Shown here: positions 6,613 to 7,860 of the stretch, in pieces
How positions within the stretch are numbered: position 1 is the stretch's first letter
How the letters are laid out: each line of letters opens with the position of its first letter
Origin: JASFEQ01 sp050122535
GTDB lineage: Bacteria; Desulfobacterota; DSM-4660; Desulfatiglandales; HGW-15
Length of the DNA: 7,860 nt
Assembly (NCBI GenBank): GCA_050122535.1
Contig: JASFIT010000216.1
Location: 1-7,860, forward strand
Direction: 5' to 3'
Program-made: the position numbers and the translations under genes
Notes under the pieces: model-generated
What the model was told of the DNA's origin: nothing
What the model saw: only the letters and a program-made list of their open reading frames with translations
Databases searched by the model: none

Positions 6613-6621
6613 TGATATGAT
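6613..6621 (+). promoter_or_regulatory. Extended -10 promoter element before the B12 radical SAM gene
   Basis: TGATATGAT reads as TGn followed by TATGAT (5 of 6 of the -10 consensus). TTGACG at 6590-6595 is 20 bases upstream of the -10 box, too far for a standard -35 partner. A weak -35 is compatible with an extended -10 and with an activator bound at the upstream dyads. Transcription would start near 6628, leaving a leader of about 33 bases. Confidence 0.4.
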
Positions 6622-6660
6622 CAAAAAATGGAGTGCCTTTAGGATAATCTTAAACTTTGT

Positions 6661-7860
6661 ATGAAAAGACTTCTGCTCATCAACCCAGTGGGCCGCAGAA
6701 GCGGTTATTTATTAAGCCGATTCTCCACATTCTCTCCCCTAAGTCTCGCCTATGTGGCTGCTGTCACCCCTCCCTCTTGGGACGTAAGGATCCTGGACGA
6801 AAATTTCGACCTTTTTCATTTTGAGGAAGCAGACTTGGTGGGGATTACCGCCTTTACGAGCAATATCAACAGGGCCTATGAAATAGCCCAAAAATATCGA
6901 GAGCGAAATATAAAGGTGATTTTGGGGGGTATTCATGCTTCCATGCTCCCTGACGAGGCCCTTCAATATGCTGATTCCGTCGTTGTCGGTGAGGTGGAAA
7001 GCATATGGGAAGATGTGATTCGCGACTTTGAAAACAACTCCCTCTCCCGCAAGTACATAGGTCCAAGGATTGACCTGTCTCGATTTCAGATCAGGCCTCG
7101 GCGCGATTTGCTTCATCCAGACTATCTCTGGCACTCTGTGCAGACCTCTCGCGGTTGCCCGTTCAACTGCTATTTCTGCTCAGTCTCAAAATACTTGGGA
7201 AAAAACTATCGCCAGCGAGAAGCAAAAGATGTGTTGGATGAATTAGAAGAAATAGAGGGTGAATATGTGGCTTTTGTGGATGATAATCTGATAGGCTACA
7301 CCTTAGAGAGCACAGAAAGGGCGACAGACTTATTTGAGGGCATGATAGATCGGGGACTTTCCAAGAAATGGTGGATGCAGACGTCTATCAACGCGGCCGA
7401 CGATGAACACCTGCTTGACCTAGCAGTCCAAGCTGGCTGTACCTTTGTCTTTATTGGGTTTGAAACCATCGACTCGAAGACCCTGCAAGATATGAAAAAG
7501 GGTGTTAACCTGAGAACTGGCGTGGAGAATTACAGAAAGGTAGTAGATACCTTTCACAAACACGGCATCGGTGTGTTTGGTGCCTTTATCATCGGCAACG
7601 ACTATGAATCACCCGCCTACTACAAGGAGCTGTCTCAATTTCTTATCCATTCGGGCATTGACAGCGTTCAGATCAGCGTTCTCACCCCTCTCCCTGGCAC
7701 CGGCCTTATGGAGCAAATGAAAAAGGAGAATCGTTTAGTTTATCAAAACTTCCCTCAGGACTGGAATAAATACCGTTTCTCTTATATGGTGCACGAGCCC
7801 GGGGGAGTCAAAGTAGATACCATATATGCGGGAAATAATTTTATCAAAGATCGGCTCTAC
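6661..7860 (+). CDS. B12-binding-domain radical SAM protein (partial at right edge)
   Basis: The frame is open for 400 codons from the ATG at 6661 to the end of the window; the C-terminus is missing. Residues 1-135 form a cobalamin-binding-type Rossmann domain: MKRLLLINP, then VGITAFTSNI (60-69), VILGGIHASMLPDEAL (86-101) and VVGEVESIWEDV (108-119). The radical SAM motif GCPFNCYFC gives C166, C170 and C173 (CX3CX2C). Barrel strands include AFVDDNLIG (204-212), FIGFET (264-269), GAFIIGNDYE (307-316) and the TPLPGTGL loop (342-349) with a following QDW. The family (BchE/HpnJ-like, class B) catalyses radical methylations, cyclisations or rearrangements, often on lipids, tetrapyrroles or natural products. 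No DxHxxG cobalamin motif is visible, as is common in this group. The ribosome binding site is weak: AGGA is 16 bases away. The start is chosen because MKRLLLINP is a typical beginning. The substrate is unknown. Confidence 0.9.
   Translation, partial: MKRLLLINPVGRRSGYLLSRFSTFSPLSLAYVAAVTPPSWDVRILDENFDLFHFEEADLVGITAFTSNINRAYEIAQKYRERNIKVILGGIHASMLPDEALQYADSVVVGEVESIWEDVIRDFENNSLSRKYIGPRIDLSRFQIRPRRDLLHPDYLWHSVQTSRGCPFNCYFCSVSKYLGKNYRQREAKDVLDELEEIEGEYVAFVDDNLIGYTLESTERATDLFEGMIDRGLSKKWWMQTSINAADDEHLLDLAVQAGCTFVFIGFETIDSKTLQDMKKGVNLRTGVENYRKVVDTFHKHGIGVFGAFIIGNDYESPAYYKELSQFLIHSGIDSVQISVLTPLPGTGLMEQMKKENRLVYQNFPQDWNKYRFSYMVHEPGGVKVDTIYAGNNFIKDRLY

Larger units (their letters stand above)
6330..6660. 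other. Divergent gene-free spacer between PilZ and B12 radical SAM genes
   Basis: No coding frame is convincing here. The spacer holds the alternative hairpins, the palindrome, the tandem dyads and the extended -10 element listed separately, plus an isolated TGTGCACC (6373-6380) that matches the distal arm of the tandem units. No clear sigma70 promoter was found for the minus-strand PilZ gene. Confidence 0.6.

Noticed and set aside
6739..7134. Minus-strand open frame of 131 codons inside the right-hand gene
   Set aside because: It is antisense to the B12 radical SAM frame, which is continuous and has clear family motifs.

Overview
The window looks like chromosomal sequence from an anaerobic bacterium, most likely a deltaproteobacterium in the broad sense (Desulfobacterota). 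This is inferred from two oxygen-sensitive radical SAM enzymes, a multi-domain class III nucleotide cyclase and a large PilZ protein, all with intermediate GC and short sigma70-type promoters. No rRNA, tRNA, insertion sequence, phage gene or CRISPR array is visible.

Layout from left to right. Positions 1-665 (minus) hold the N-terminal part of a radical SAM protein with a CX4CX2C cluster motif; it leaves the window at the left edge. A 242-base divergent spacer carries a good promoter for that gene and a plausible extended -10 promoter for the opposite gene, a class I SAM-dependent methyltransferase (908-1726, plus). The methyltransferase converges on, and overlaps by 49 bases, a 700-residue membrane-anchored class III adenylate cyclase (1678-3780, minus). 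The cyclase has a V4R-like N-terminal domain, a two-helix membrane hairpin, a GAF domain and a complete catalytic domain. Its AT-rich upstream region contains two perfect consensus hexamers, TTGACA and TATAAT. After about 170 bases with no recognisable gene comes a second large minus-strand gene (4098-6329): two PilZ (c-di-GMP binding type) domains followed by a region resembling a GNAT/N-acyltransferase. A 331-base divergent spacer (6330-6660) then leads to a plus-strand B12-binding-domain radical SAM protein (6661 to the right edge).

The genes do not form one operon. Each has its own upstream region, and they share themes rather than a transcript: SAM chemistry (two radical SAM enzymes and a methyltransferase) and nucleotide second messengers (cAMP made by the cyclase, c-di-GMP probably read by the PilZ protein).

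The most unusual non-coding signal is in the spacer before the last gene. It holds two tandem 22-bp units, each containing the dyad TGCACA-N6-TGTGCA, which looks like a paired operator. A further TGTGCACC half-site, a 10-bp palindrome and two mutually exclusive hairpins lie close by. The most unusual protein is the PilZ-PilZ-acyltransferase-like fusion. Together with the divergently transcribed B12 radical SAM gene it is the best candidate here for an undescribed c-di-GMP-linked modification module; that link is inference only.
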